DNA of 64,000 nucleotides, from the NCBI RefSeq assembly GCF_040706615.1, contig NZ_JAPDRF010000003.1, forward strand, positions 310,001 to 374,000. The letters run 5' to 3'. The position numbers and the translations under genes are program-made. Positions 7,868-20,267 of this stretch are shown one piece after another. Source of the DNA: Lentisalinibacter sediminis (lineage in GTDB: Bacteria > Pseudomonadota > Gammaproteobacteria > Steroidobacterales > Woeseiaceae). The first letter of the stretch is position 1. Each line of letters begins with the position of its first letter. The notes under the pieces are model-generated. The model made no database searches and had not been told where the DNA came from. It saw nothing but the letters and a program-made list of their open reading frames with translations.

Positions 7868-9424
7868 ATGAGCGAAGAGATCGAGGCGGAAGGCCTGCCG
7901 CCGGACCGCCAGGCCGGCGTCTGCCTGCACATCACCTCCCTGCCGGGCCGCTTCGGTATCGGCGAGATCGGCCGCGAGGCGCTGGCCTTCGTCGACCACT
8001 TGCGGCGCATGGAGCTCGGCGTCTGGCAGTTCCTGCCCACCGGCCCCACGGCCTACGGCGACTCTCCCTACCAGCCGCTGTCAACGTTCGCCGGCAACGA
8101 GATGATGATCGCCACCGGCGACCTGCTGGAGGCGGGATTGCTGCGCCCGGCCGAGGTCGCACCACTCCGGTCGTTGCCCCGCGACTCCGTCGATTACGGG
8201 GCGCTGATCCCGCTTAAGACGGCGCTGCTGCAAACGGCTGCAGGCCGCTTCGACCGGGTCGCGGACAGCGCACTGAAATCGGCGCGGGATGATTTCTGCG
8301 AGCGGCACGATGCGGCGTGGCTGCGCGACTACGCGCGCTATCGCATCCTGAAGTCGCGGCACGGCGAACGGCCGTGGCCGGAGTGGGAGCCGCGTTACGT
8401 GCATCGCGAGACCGCGGCGCTCGCGCGGTTCGAGGCGGACGCCGGCGCCGCCATCGATGCGATCAGGACGATCCAGTTCCTGTTCCATCACCAGTGGCAT
8501 CGCCTCCGCCGCTATGCCAGCGAGCAGGGTGTGCGGCTGTTCGGCGACATGCCGATCTACATCGCACTGGACAGCGCCGACGCCTGGGCGAACCGGGACA
8601 TCCTGCAGATCAGCCAGGACGGACGGCCGGAATTCGTCGCCGGCGTCCCGCCCGACTACTTCAGCGCAGACGGCCAGCTGTGGGGCAATCCGCTCTACGA
8701 CTGGGAGAAGCACGCCGCCTCGGGCTACCGCTGGTGGGTCGAGCGCCTGCGGGCGGCCGCCGCCCTCGCCGACCTGGTGCGCATCGACCACTTCCGCGGT
8801 TTCGAGGCCTACTGGTCGGTGCCGGCCGGTGCGGACACCGCCCGGGACGGCACCTGGCTTCCCGGCCCCGGCGACGCACTCTTCGAGGCCATCCGGCGGG
8901 AACTCGGCGAGCTGCCGATCGTCGCGGAGAACCTCGGCGTCATCACGCCGGAGGTGGAGGCGCTGCGCGCGCGTCACAATCTTCCGGGTATGATCGTGCT
9001 GCAGTTCGCCGTCGCGGACCCGGACTTCGCGCTGGACGAGGTGCCGGCGGACTGCGTCTGCTACACCGGCACCCACGACAACGACACGACGCGCGGCTGG
9101 TTCGCCGGCAGCCCCGACGACCTGCGCTCGCCGGAGGAAATAGAGCGGGCCCGGCAGGCCGCACTGGAGATCACGGGCGGCACGCCGGAGACGATCCACG
9201 AGGACCTGATCCGGGCCGCGTTCGCCACGCGGGCGGGACTGGCGATGGCACCGATGCAGGACTATCTCGGCCTCGGATCCGGGGCGAGGATCAACACACC
9301 GGGCACCTCGGCCGGCAACTGGCGCTGGCGGCTGGACCCGGCGGCCGTGACGGAGCCTTTCCTGGACCACGTGGCGGCCCTGGTGGATGCCACGGAGCGC
9401 ACCCCGCCCCGCCACCATCCCTGA
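7868..9424 (+). CDS. malQ: 4-alpha-glucanotransferase (amylomaltase)
   Basis: 518-residue GH77 disproportionating enzyme that moves maltosyl/maltodextrin units between alpha-1,4-glucans in the cytoplasm. Family motifs are intact: YGDSPYQ near the N-terminus, DMPIYIA, PDYFSADGQLWGNPLYDW, the nucleophile Asp in VRIDHFRGF near 305, the acid/base Glu in VAENLGV near 353 and the third Asp in GTHDNDTTRGW near 401. The ATG was chosen because the residues after it match the family start; its ribosome site is weak. It is the first gene of the + strand glycogen cluster and would recycle the short glucans released by GlgX and GlgP. Confidence 0.96.
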   Translation: MSEEIEAEGLPPDRQAGVCLHITSLPGRFGIGEIGREALAFVDHLRRMELGVWQFLPTGPTAYGDSPYQPLSTFAGNEMMIATGDLLEAGLLRPAEVAPLRSLPRDSVDYGALIPLKTALLQTAAGRFDRVADSALKSARDDFCERHDAAWLRDYARYRILKSRHGERPWPEWEPRYVHRETAALARFEADAGAAIDAIRTIQFLFHHQWHRLRRYASEQGVRLFGDMPIYIALDSADAWANRDILQISQDGRPEFVAGVPPDYFSADGQLWGNPLYDWEKHAASGYRWWVERLRAAAALADLVRIDHFRGFEAYWSVPAGADTARDGTWLPGPGDALFEAIRRELGELPIVAENLGVITPEVEALRARHNLPGMIVLQFAVADPDFALDEVPADCVCYTGTHDNDTTRGWFAGSPDDLRSPEEIERARQAALEITGGTPETIHEDLIRAAFATRAGLAMAPMQDYLGLGSGARINTPGTSAGNWRWRLDPAAVTEPFLDHVAALVDATERTPPRHHP

Positions 9425-9502
9425 TTGCGACGACCGTCCCGAAATTGTCCGGCCGATCTGGCAAACTAGCGGCTGGATTCGACACCCGAAGAGGCCCGCA
9501 CC

Positions 9503-10792
9503 GTGGCCGACATGCAGATCTATGATGACGCGCGTTTCGTCAGCCGCCTGACGCGGGAGACGCTTGCGCTGGTCCTGGCCGGAGGCCAGGGCTCCCGGCT
9601 GCACGAGCTGACCACCTGGCGGGCGAAGCCGGCGCTGCACTTCGGCGGCAAGTACCGCATCATCGACTTCCCGCTGTCGAACTGCCTGAACTCCGGCATC
9701 CGCCGCATCGGCGTGCTGACCCAGTACAAGGCCCACTCCCTGATCAGCCACCTGGTGCAGGGCTGGTCGTGGATGAATGCCGGCGCAGCCAGTCAGGAAT
9801 TCGTGGAGATCCTGCCCGCCTCCCAGCGCGTGGGCGGCGAGTGGTACAAGGGCACGGCCGATGCCGTGTACCAGAATCTGGACATCATCCGCACGCACGA
9901 GCCCCGCTACGTCCTGATCCTGGCGGGCGACCACATCTACAAGATGGACTACGGCAGCTTCCTCGCCGCGCATGCGGAGTTCGGTGCCGACATGACCATC
10001 TGCTGCCTGGAGGTACCCATCGAGGAGGCGGCGGGGCAGTTCGGCGTGATGACGGTGGACGAGACCGGGCGCATCATCGCGTTCGACGAGAAGCCGGAGA
10101 AACCCAACTCCATCCCCGGCAAGCCCGGTCTGTGCCTCGCTTCGATGGGGAACTACGTCTTCAACACCAGTTTCCTTTACGAGCAGGTCATCAAGGATGC
10201 CGATACCGCGACCTCCGCCCACGATTTCGGGCGCAACATCATCCCGTCGGTGATCAGGGACTACCGGATCTATGCCTATGCCTTTCGTGACGCGGAGACC
10301 GGCGAACAGGCCTACTGGCGCGACGTCGGGACCCTGCAGGCTTTCTGGGAGGCGAACATGGAGCTGGTCTCCGTCTCCCCGCAGCTCAATCTCTACGACG
10401 AGACCTGGTCTGTGCTGACGCACCAGGCCCAGTTGCCGCCGGCCAAGTCCGTGTTCGACGATGCTACCCGCCGCGGCGAGGCCATCAATTCCATGGTCTC
10501 CGGTGGCTGTATCATCTCCGGCGCCCACGTGGGCAACTCACTGCTGTTCTCCCGCGTCACGGTCAATTCCTACAGCAGCGTTACCGACTCGGTCGTATTG
10601 CCCGACGTCGAGATCGGCGAGAACTGCCGCATTCACCGCGCCATCATCGACCGCGGCGCGAAGATCCCGGACGGCACGATCGTCGGCGAGGATCCGGAAG
10701 CAGATCGCGCCCGCGGCTTACGCGTGACCCGGACCGGCTTGACCCTCGTCACGCCGGACATGCTGGGACAGTACCTGCACTTCACGCGCTAG
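9503..10792 (+). CDS. glgC: Glucose-1-phosphate adenylyltransferase (ADP-glucose pyrophosphorylase)
   Basis: 429 residues. It makes ADP-glucose from ATP and glucose-1-phosphate, the committed step of bacterial glycogen synthesis. The nucleotidyltransferase domain begins LALVLAGGQGSRLHELT (pyrophosphate-binding GGxGxR), then KPALHFGGKYRIIDF, GTADAVYQN, and the glucose-1-P loop around FDEKPEKP. A C-terminal left-handed beta-helix follows. The GTG at 9503 was chosen; an in-frame ATG nine bases later is the alternative. The next gene, glgA, begins right after the TAG, in another frame. Confidence 0.96.
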   Translation: MADMQIYDDARFVSRLTRETLALVLAGGQGSRLHELTTWRAKPALHFGGKYRIIDFPLSNCLNSGIRRIGVLTQYKAHSLISHLVQGWSWMNAGAASQEFVEILPASQRVGGEWYKGTADAVYQNLDIIRTHEPRYVLILAGDHIYKMDYGSFLAAHAEFGADMTICCLEVPIEEAAGQFGVMTVDETGRIIAFDEKPEKPNSIPGKPGLCLASMGNYVFNTSFLYEQVIKDADTATSAHDFGRNIIPSVIRDYRIYAYAFRDAETGEQAYWRDVGTLQAFWEANMELVSVSPQLNLYDETWSVLTHQAQLPPAKSVFDDATRRGEAINSMVSGGCIISGAHVGNSLLFSRVTVNSYSSVTDSVVLPDVEIGENCRIHRAIIDRGAKIPDGTIVGEDPEADRARGLRVTRTGLTLVTPDMLGQYLHFTR

Positions 10793-10811
10793 CAGCAGCA
10801 GGATCTCCGGC

Positions 10812-12368
10812 ATCGGCACGAAGCACGTCATTTTTCTCGCGGCCGAGAACGGCGCCCTGCCGGGCGGCAAGGTCGGCGGCGTGGGCGACGTCGTCCGCGA
10901 CCTGCCGGCGGCGCTCGCGAAACTCGGCTGGCAGGCGACCGTTCTCACCCCGTCGTACGGGGTCTTCTCGTCCCTGCCGGGAGCGCGACGCATCGGCTTG
11001 CTGGACGTCGACTTCGCGGCTCGCAGCGAGACGGTGGAGGTCCACGAAGCTGTCCCGCCCGAAGGCGGTGTACGCCAGCTGGTATTCGAACATCCGCGCT
11101 TCAGCGCCGGCGGCATCGGCAGGATCTACTCCGATGACGGGGAGGACGGCCCCTTCGCGACGGATGCGACCCGGTTCGCCTTCCTGGGCGCCACCGCGGC
11201 GCGCTGGATCCGCGACCTCGAGGCGGCGCCGGACGTGCTGCATCTGCACGACTGGCATGCCGCCTTCTATTGTCTGTTCCGGAGTTTCGCGCCCGATTAC
11301 GAATCCCTCGCCGCGATCCGCACCGTCTTCACCATCCATAACCTCTCCTACCAGGGTACCCGGCCGCTGGACGGCCACGCCTCGTCGCTCGCCGCCTGGT
11401 TTCCCGATCTCGAGGTGGACCCGGCCCTCGTCGGCGACCCGCACAGCCCCGACTGCATCAACCCGATGGCGCTCGCCATCCGCACCTGCGACCGCGTGAG
11501 CACCGTATCGCCGACCTATGCCCGCGAGATCCTCGAGCCGAGCGACCCGGCGCGCGGCTTCATCGGTGGCGAGGGGCTGGAGCGCCAGCTGGGAAACGCG
11601 GCACGGGGAGGACGGCTGGTCGGCATCCTGAACGGCTGTGACTACCGCGGCGCGCCGGGACGCCGTCCCGACTGGCACGACCTGACCGGCCTGGCGGCCT
11701 GGCAGGTGAACGTCTGGCGCGACGACGCACCGGAGGACCCGGCTCACCGGGCCGCGCGCGATCGACTGCTGGCGCTGCCGAAGCACAGGCCCGAGCACGT
11801 CCTCGTCAGCATCGGCCGGCTCGTCGGGCAGAAGGTCAGCCTCTTTCTCGAAGAACTCGAGGACGGCCGGACGGCGCTGGAACACGTGCTGGATGCGCTG
11901 GGATCCCGCGGTATGCTCATCATGCTCGGGAGCGGCGAAGCCACTTACGAAAGGCGTGTGACCGCGATCGCACAACGCCGCCAGCAGCTGCTGTTCCTGC
12001 GCGGCTACTCGGAGATGCTCTCGGAGGCCCTTTACCTCGGCGGCGACCTGTTCCTGATGCCCTCGAGTTTCGAACCCTGCGGGATCAGCCAGATGCTGGC
12101 CATGCGCGCCGCGCAACCGGTGGTGGCGCACGCGACGGGCGGTCTCTGCGATACGATCGAGGACGGGCGCACCGGCTTTCTTTTCTCCGGTACGACCTCC
12201 CGCGCCCAGGCGGCCGCTTTCGTCGCCAGGGTGGAACAGGCGCTCGAGCTGAAATCGAGCGACAAGACGGAATGGGAGAACCTGCGCATCCGCGCGGCTT
12301 CGAGGAAATTCGACTGGGCAAGCACTGCACGTGACACCATCGCCAGGCTCTATGAACCGCAGGACTGA
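10812..12368 (+). CDS. glgA: Glycogen synthase (ADP-glucose), apparent non-AUG start
   Basis: GT5 starch/glycogen synthase, about 518 residues, transferring glucose from ADP-glucose to glycogen ends. The N-terminus reads HVIFLAAENGALPGGKVGGVGDV, with KxGG being the ADP-glucose phosphate-binding motif; later come DVLHLHDWH, the NGCDY loop, SIGRLVGQK and MPSSFEPCGISQMLAM. The frame is open from 10743, but its first ATG/GTG/TTG is the GTG at 10881, inside GGVGDV, too late for the conserved beta-strand and KxGG lysine. Candidate starts are ATC 10803, ATC 10812 (CAGGA eight bases upstream) and ATT 10830; 10812 is given as a best guess. It overlaps glgB by 17 nt. Confidence 0.85.
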   Translation: MGTKHVIFLAAENGALPGGKVGGVGDVVRDLPAALAKLGWQATVLTPSYGVFSSLPGARRIGLLDVDFAARSETVEVHEAVPPEGGVRQLVFEHPRFSAGGIGRIYSDDGEDGPFATDATRFAFLGATAARWIRDLEAAPDVLHLHDWHAAFYCLFRSFAPDYESLAAIRTVFTIHNLSYQGTRPLDGHASSLAAWFPDLEVDPALVGDPHSPDCINPMALAIRTCDRVSTVSPTYAREILEPSDPARGFIGGEGLERQLGNAARGGRLVGILNGCDYRGAPGRRPDWHDLTGLAAWQVNVWRDDAPEDPAHRAARDRLLALPKHRPEHVLVSIGRLVGQKVSLFLEELEDGRTALEHVLDALGSRGMLIMLGSGEATYERRVTAIAQRRQQLLFLRGYSEMLSEALYLGGDLFLMPSSFEPCGISQMLAMRAAQPVVAHATGGLCDTIEDGRTGFLFSGTTSRAQAAAFVARVEQALELKSSDKTEWENLRIRAASRKFDWASTARDTIARLYEPQD

Positions 12369-14544
12369 AACAGACCGGCTGCTGGCCGGCATGGCGGCGG
12401 TAGCCGATGGACGCTACCACGACCCGTTTTCGTTACTCGGCGTGCACCGGGTCGGCAACCTGCGCGTAGTCAGGACGCTTCAGCCCCAGGCGCGGGAAGT
12501 CGAACTGATCGACGCCGAAGGCGGCCATCTCGCGACGATGGAACGCGTCCACCCGTCCGGACTCTTCACCGCGCCGCTGCCGGCCCGCAAACGCCGCTAC
12601 CGGCTGCGGATCACGACCCACGAGAGCGAGAGCTACGAGATCGAGGATCCTTATCGGTTCCCGACGACCCTGGGGGAGATGGACCTGTACCTGCTCGGTG
12701 AAGGCTCCGACCGGAAGATCTACGAGAAACTCGGCGCGCAGCTCCGCGAGATCGACGGTGCCGCCGGCACGCGTTTCGCCGTCTGGGCGCCGAATGCGTC
12801 CCGCGTGAGCGTGGTCGGCGACTTCAACGGCTGGGACGGGCGCCGGCACATGATGCGGCTGCATCCGGCCAACGGCATCTGGGAGGTGTTCGTGCCCGGC
12901 GTCGGACAGGGGACACGTTACAAGTACGAACTGCTCGACCGGGACGGCCGCCTGCTGCCGCTCAAAACGGACCCCTTCGCCCGCTATCACGAGCCGCCGC
13001 CGGGCAACGCCGGCATCGTCTACCGGAGCGGCTACGACTGGCAGGACGACGCCTGGATGGGCACCCGCTCCATGACGCCCGACCTGGCGGCGCCGCTCGC
13101 CATCTACGAGGTACACCTGGGCTCCTGGCGCCGCCGGGCCGACGGCAGCTATCTCGGCTACCGGGAACTCGCGGACGAGCTGATCCGCTACGTCACCGAC
13201 ATGGGCTTCACCCACATCGAGTTCCTGCCGGTCACCGAACACCCGTTCGACGGCTCCTGGGGCTACCAGCCCATCGGGCTGTTCGCACCCACCCAGCGCT
13301 TCGGCGAACCCGACGACTTCCGTTATCTGGTCGACCGCTGCCACGCCGCCGGCATCGGCGTCATCGTCGACTGGGTGCCTGCGCATTTCCCGAAGGACGA
13401 GCACGGGCTGCGCCGCTTCGACGGCACGGCGCTGTACGAGCACGAGGATCCCCGCAAGGGCGAGCATGCCGACTGGGGGACGCTGATCTTCAACTTCGGC
13501 CGGCGCGAGGTCGTGAACTATCTCATCGGCAGCGCGCTGTACTGGGTCGACGAATTCCATATCGACGGTATCCGGGTGGACGCCGTCGCCTCCATGCTCT
13601 ATCTCGATTATTCGCGCGAGGACGGCGAGTGGGTGCCGAACGAACTCGGCGGCAACGAGAACCTGGAGGCCGTGGACTTCCTGCGCCGGTTCAACACGGA
13701 GATCCACGCACACGGCGCCGTATCGTTCGCCGAGGAGTCGACGGCGTGGCCGGGGGTCTCGCGGCCCGTCGAGGCCGGCGGCCTCGGTTTCACCTACAAA
13801 TGGAACATGGGCTGGATGAACGACACCCTGGCATACATGTCCGAAGACCCGGTGCATCGCCGCCATCATCACGACAAGATGACATTCGGCCTAGTCTACG
13901 CCTTCAACGAGAATTTCGTGCTGCCGCTCTCCCACGACGAGGTGGTGCACGGCAAGCGCTCCATCCTCGGGCGCATGCCGGGCGACGAGTGGCAGCGCTT
14001 CGCCAACCTGCGTGCCTACTACGCCACCCTATACGCGCACCCGGGCAAGAAGCTGCTCTTCATGGGCAACGAAATCGCCCAGTATGCCGAGTGGAACCAC
14101 GACCGCTCGCTGGACTGGCACCTGCTCGAGTACCCGGTGCACCAGGGCGTCCAGCGCCTGCTGCGCGACCTGAACGTGCTGTACGGGCGCACGCCCGCGC
14201 TGCACGAGATCGACTTCGAGCCCGCGGGCTTCGAGTGGATCGCCTGGGACGATCGGGACAACAGCATCTTCTCCTGGATCCGGCGCGACCGTTCGGACGG
14301 CTTCGTGATCTGCGTCGCCAACATGACGCCGGTCGTGCGCCAGGACTATCGTATAGGGGTGCCCGAACCCGGGCGCTACGAGGAACTCCTCAATACCGAC
14401 GCCACGGGCTACGGCGGCTCGGGTTTGCATAATCCCCCGCGGGACGCCGAGGCCGTGGTCAGTCACGGCCGCGATCAGAGCCTCTGCCTGACGCTACCGG
14501 CGCTGGCAACGCTTATACTCGGGCCTTCCACCCGAAATTCCTGA
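12352..14544 (+). CDS. glgB: 1,4-alpha-glucan branching enzyme
   Basis: 730 residues, close to E. coli GlgB. It introduces alpha-1,6 branches into glycogen. An N1 module (DPFSLLGVH) is followed by a CBM48 module (RFAVWAPNASRVSVVGDFNGWDG is its start, split here only for description) and the GH13 barrel: GSWGYQPIG, VDWVPAHFP, nucleophile Asp in GIRVDAVASML near 408, acid/base Glu in FAEESTAW near 461 and LPLSHDEVVHGK near 527. ATG 12352 is preferred over GTG 12331 because it gives the usual N-terminus. Its 5' end overlaps glgA by 17 nt, so translation is probably coupled. Confidence 0.96.
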   Translation: MNRRTETDRLLAGMAAVADGRYHDPFSLLGVHRVGNLRVVRTLQPQAREVELIDAEGGHLATMERVHPSGLFTAPLPARKRRYRLRITTHESESYEIEDPYRFPTTLGEMDLYLLGEGSDRKIYEKLGAQLREIDGAAGTRFAVWAPNASRVSVVGDFNGWDGRRHMMRLHPANGIWEVFVPGVGQGTRYKYELLDRDGRLLPLKTDPFARYHEPPPGNAGIVYRSGYDWQDDAWMGTRSMTPDLAAPLAIYEVHLGSWRRRADGSYLGYRELADELIRYVTDMGFTHIEFLPVTEHPFDGSWGYQPIGLFAPTQRFGEPDDFRYLVDRCHAAGIGVIVDWVPAHFPKDEHGLRRFDGTALYEHEDPRKGEHADWGTLIFNFGRREVVNYLIGSALYWVDEFHIDGIRVDAVASMLYLDYSREDGEWVPNELGGNENLEAVDFLRRFNTEIHAHGAVSFAEESTAWPGVSRPVEAGGLGFTYKWNMGWMNDTLAYMSEDPVHRRHHHDKMTFGLVYAFNENFVLPLSHDEVVHGKRSILGRMPGDEWQRFANLRAYYATLYAHPGKKLLFMGNEIAQYAEWNHDRSLDWHLLEYPVHQGVQRLLRDLNVLYGRTPALHEIDFEPAGFEWIAWDDRDNSIFSWIRRDRSDGFVICVANMTPVVRQDYRIGVPEPGRYEELLNTDATGYGGSGLHNPPRDAEAVVSHGRDQSLCLTLPALATLILGPSTRNS

Positions 14545-14556
14545 CGGAGATTCACT

Positions 14557-17060
<2,504 letters not shown>

Positions 17061-17064
<4 letters not shown>

Positions 17065-19124
17065 TCCGTCCCGGCAGTGCCGATGCGCTCGGCGCGAGCG
17101 CCGACGCGGACGGCGTCAACTTTGCCCTGTTCAGCTCGGTGGCCGCCGCCGTCGAGCTCTGCCTGCTCGATGCCAGCGGGCGGACGACGGCCTCGCACTA
17201 TCTCCCTGCGTGCGAGGGCGACGTCTGGCACGGCTACCTCCCGGGAGTACGGCCCGGTCAGCGCTACGCCTATCGGGTCCACGGCGACTGGGAGCCGACG
17301 CAAGGCCTGCGCTGCAACCCGCACAAGCTGCTGTTGGATCCCTATGCCCGCGAAGTCGCCGGCCGGCTCGAATGGCACCCTTCGGTGTTCGACTACGTGC
17401 CCGGGCATCCGGAGAGGATGAGCGTCGCCGACAGCGCGGGCCGGGTGCCGGTCGGGGTGGTTCGCGGCGGCATCGAGCCGCCGGCCGCGGGGCCGGCCGT
17501 CCCCTGGGCGAAGACGATCTTCTACGAGGTTAACGTCCGCGGCTACACGATGCGCCACCCGGCGCTGGATGAGACCGTGCGCGGCCGCTTCGGCGGGCTG
17601 CGCCATGGCGAGGTGCTCGCCTATCTCCGCGCGCTCGGCGTCACCTCGATCGAGCTGATGCCCGTGCACGCCTTCGTCGACGAGGCGCATCTCGCCGAGC
17701 GCGGCCTCAGGAACTTCTGGGGCTACAACCCGGTGGCCTTCTTCGCACCCGAGCGCCGTTACGCCCGCCATGACCCCGTGACCGAGTTCCGGGACATGGT
17801 GGACGCCCTGCACGAGGCGGGCTTCGAAGTCATCCTCGACGTCGTCTACAACCACACCGGCGAGGGTGATGGGCAGGGGCCGACGCTGGGCTTCCGCGGC
17901 ATCGACAATCTGGCCTACTACAGCACCGAGCCGGACGATCCGTCCGCCTACATCAACGATACCGGCTGCGGCAACACACTGAACGCCGACCACCCGGCGA
18001 CCTGCAGGCTCGTGATCGACAGCCTCCGCTACTGGCACCGCACGATGGGCGTCGACGGCTTCCGCTTCGACCTCGCACCGGTGCTCGGTCGGCACGATCA
18101 TGGTTTCTCGTCCGGGCACCCCCTGCTCACGGAGATCGGCGAGCATCCCGACCTGGCCGGCGCGAAACTCGTCGCCGAGCCCTGGGATCCCGGCCCGGGC
18201 GGTTACCAGCTGGGCGCCTTTCCGCCGCGCTGGGCGGAATGGAACGATCAGTACCGCGACGCCGTCCGCCGCTTCTGGCGCGGCGACCATGGCGCCAGCG
18301 CAGATCTGGCCCGGGGCCTGCGCGGCTCGGCCGAGATATTCGAGGCCTCGGGACGCAAACCGGTGGCCAGCGTCAACCTCGTGACCAGCCACGACGGGTT
18401 CACCCTGGCCGACGTCGTGGCCTACGACCGGCGTCACAACGAGGCCAACGGCGAGGACAACCGGGACGGCCATGCGCATAATTTCAGCCACAATCACGGC
18501 GTGGAGGGTCCGACGGACGACCCGGCCATCGTCGCCGTCCGGCGGCGACAGCGTCTGAACCTGCTCGCCACCCTGCTGTTCTCCCAGGGTACGCCGCTGA
18601 TACTGGCAGGCGACGAATTCGGCAACTCACAGCAGGGCAACAACAACGCCTATGCCCAGGACAACCCGACCGGCTGGCTCGACTGGTCCGGCCTGGACGA
18701 GGACCCCGCCTTCCACGCCGCCGTCCGCCAGCTGATCGGGCTGAGGAAGGCGACCCCCCTCCTGCACCTGCCCGAGTACGTACACGGCCACCTCACGATC
18801 GACGGCCGCGACGTCCGCATCGAGTGGCAGCAGCCCTCGGGGAAGCCGATGACCAGTGACGACTGGCACCGCCTGCATGCGTTCTCCCTGTGGATTCGGG
18901 AGACGAGCGAGGGAACGGATATTGCCGTCGCGGGCGCCGCGGCGTTGCTGGTGAATGGCACGGATACCGCGACGGACTTCGAACTGCCGGCTCCCGTCGC
19001 GGTGCCCGGTGGCATCGAGGTCGTCTTCTCGAGCGCCGGGGAGCTGCTGTGCGAAGGCCATACGCTGAGAGTTCCCGCGCGGAGTTCGGCCTGGCTGCGA
19101 ACAACGGCGCGCACAGACCGGTAA
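17061..19124 (+). CDS. glgX: Glycogen debranching enzyme
   Basis: 687-residue GH13 isoamylase-type enzyme that hydrolyses alpha-1,6 branches in phosphorylase-limit glycogen. An N-terminal CBM48 (GVNFALFSSVAAAVELC; YLPGVRPGQRYAYRVHG) precedes the barrel: FWGYNPVAFFAP, DVVYNHTGEG, nucleophile Asp in VDGFRFDLAP near 335, Glu in LVAEPWDPG near 372, Asp in VTSHDGFTLAD near 444 and NGEDNRDG. ATG 17061 overlaps the glgP stop (ATGA). An upstream in-frame start at 16944 would only translate glgP sequence in another frame. Last gene of the glycogen operon. Confidence 0.96.
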
Positions 19125-19150
19125 ATGCCGCCGACAAACAGGGAGACACC

Positions 19151-20224
19151 ATGAAGGATGCTTTCCGGCCGCTGACGTTCGCCAGCGGCGCGCGGATGAA
19201 GAACCGCTTCGCCCTGGCGCCGCTGACCAACCTGCAGAGCCACGAAGACGGGCGCCTGTCCGACGACGAGTACCGCTGGCTGACGCTGCGGGCCGCCGGC
19301 GGCTTCGGCCTCACCATGACCTGCGCCGCTCACGTTCAGGCAATCGGTAAGGGCTTCCCGGGCCAGCTCGGTTGCTTCTCCGACGACCATCTGGAAGGAC
19401 TCTCCAGACTGGCGGACGGCATCCGGGTGCACGACAGCCTGGCGGTGGTGCAGCTGCATCATGCCGGCATGCGCTCCCCGGCGGAACTCATCCGCACGCA
19501 GCCGGTGTGCCCGTCCGAAGACGAGGAGACCGGCGCACGGGCCCTGACCACGGGCGAGGTCGAACGGCTGGCGGAGGACTTCGTCGCCGCGGCCGAGCGC
19601 GCCGAGAAGGCCGGTTTCGACGGCGTGGAACTCCACGGCGCGCACGGCTACGTCCTGTGCCAGTTCCTCTCCCCCACCATCAATCGCCGCACGGACCGTT
19701 ACGGCGGATCGCCGGAGAACCGCGCCCGCATCGTCCTGGATATCATCCACGGCATCCGCGACCGCTGCCGGCCGGATTTTCTGCTCGGTATCCGCCTCTC
19801 GCCCGAAAGATTCGACCTCCGGCTCGCGGAAATTCGGAAGCTCGCGGCGCTGCTGATGCGCGAAGGGCGAGTGGACTTCATCGACCTGTCGCTCTGGGAC
19901 GTGGCCAAGGAGCCGGCGGAGGAGGAGTTCCGTGGCCGCTCCCTGCTCTCGGTCTTCACCGACCTCGAGCGGGGCGAGGTGCGTCTGGGCGCCGCCGGCA
20001 AACTCCGCACGCCTGCCGACGTGCGGGCCTGCCTCGATGCCGGCACGGACTTCGTGCTGCTCGGGCGGGCAGCCATACTGCAGCACGACTTCCCGGCACG
20101 CATGCGGGCGGATCCCGGTTTCGAGCCGGTGCACACGCCGGTCAGCGAGGAGTACCTGCGGTCCGAGGGGCTCGGCGAGGCGTTCATCGAGTACATGTCG
20201 CGCTGGCAGGGCTTCGTCGGGTAA
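19151..20224 (+). CDS. NADH:flavin oxidoreductase, old yellow enzyme family
   Basis: 357-residue FMN-dependent TIM-barrel ene-reductase. It opens with FRPLTFASGARMKNRFALAPLTN, followed by VVQLHHAGMRS (substrate/flavin His region), GVELHGAHGYVLCQFLSP (the His-Gly-Ala-His motif), NRRTDRYGGSPENRAR and a C-terminal phosphate loop ending in VLLGRAAILQ. Members reduce activated C=C bonds; the physiological substrate is unknown. ATG 19151 has GGGAGA at 19141-19146. It lies 26 bp after glgX and may be read from the glycogen operon, but has no obvious glycogen role. Confidence 0.9.
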   Translation: MKDAFRPLTFASGARMKNRFALAPLTNLQSHEDGRLSDDEYRWLTLRAAGGFGLTMTCAAHVQAIGKGFPGQLGCFSDDHLEGLSRLADGIRVHDSLAVVQLHHAGMRSPAELIRTQPVCPSEDEETGARALTTGEVERLAEDFVAAAERAEKAGFDGVELHGAHGYVLCQFLSPTINRRTDRYGGSPENRARIVLDIIHGIRDRCRPDFLLGIRLSPERFDLRLAEIRKLAALLMREGRVDFIDLSLWDVAKEPAEEEFRGRSLLSVFTDLERGEVRLGAAGKLRTPADVRACLDAGTDFVLLGRAAILQHDFPARMRADPGFEPVHTPVSEEYLRSEGLGEAFIEYMSRWQGFVG

Positions 20225-20267
20225 CCTCTAGCCCTATTCTGTCGCCGTAGCTTGCGGGGGAGGCAGC

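Noticed and set aside
8081..10528. 815-codon minus-strand open frame across malQ and glgC
   Set aside because: An antisense shadow caused by high GC; it is Arg/Gly/His-rich with no domain, while malQ and glgC on the other strand have full catalytic motifs. The same applies to 1932-3863, 5297-6271, 12433-13872, 14494-15933, 17058-18497, 24614-26488, 28555-30654, 35439-36797, 40333-41943, 47407-50109, 58830-60479 and 61708-63192.
10881..10883. GTG 10881 as the glgA start
   Set aside because: It would delete the first beta-strand and the KxGG lysine needed for ADP-glucose binding.
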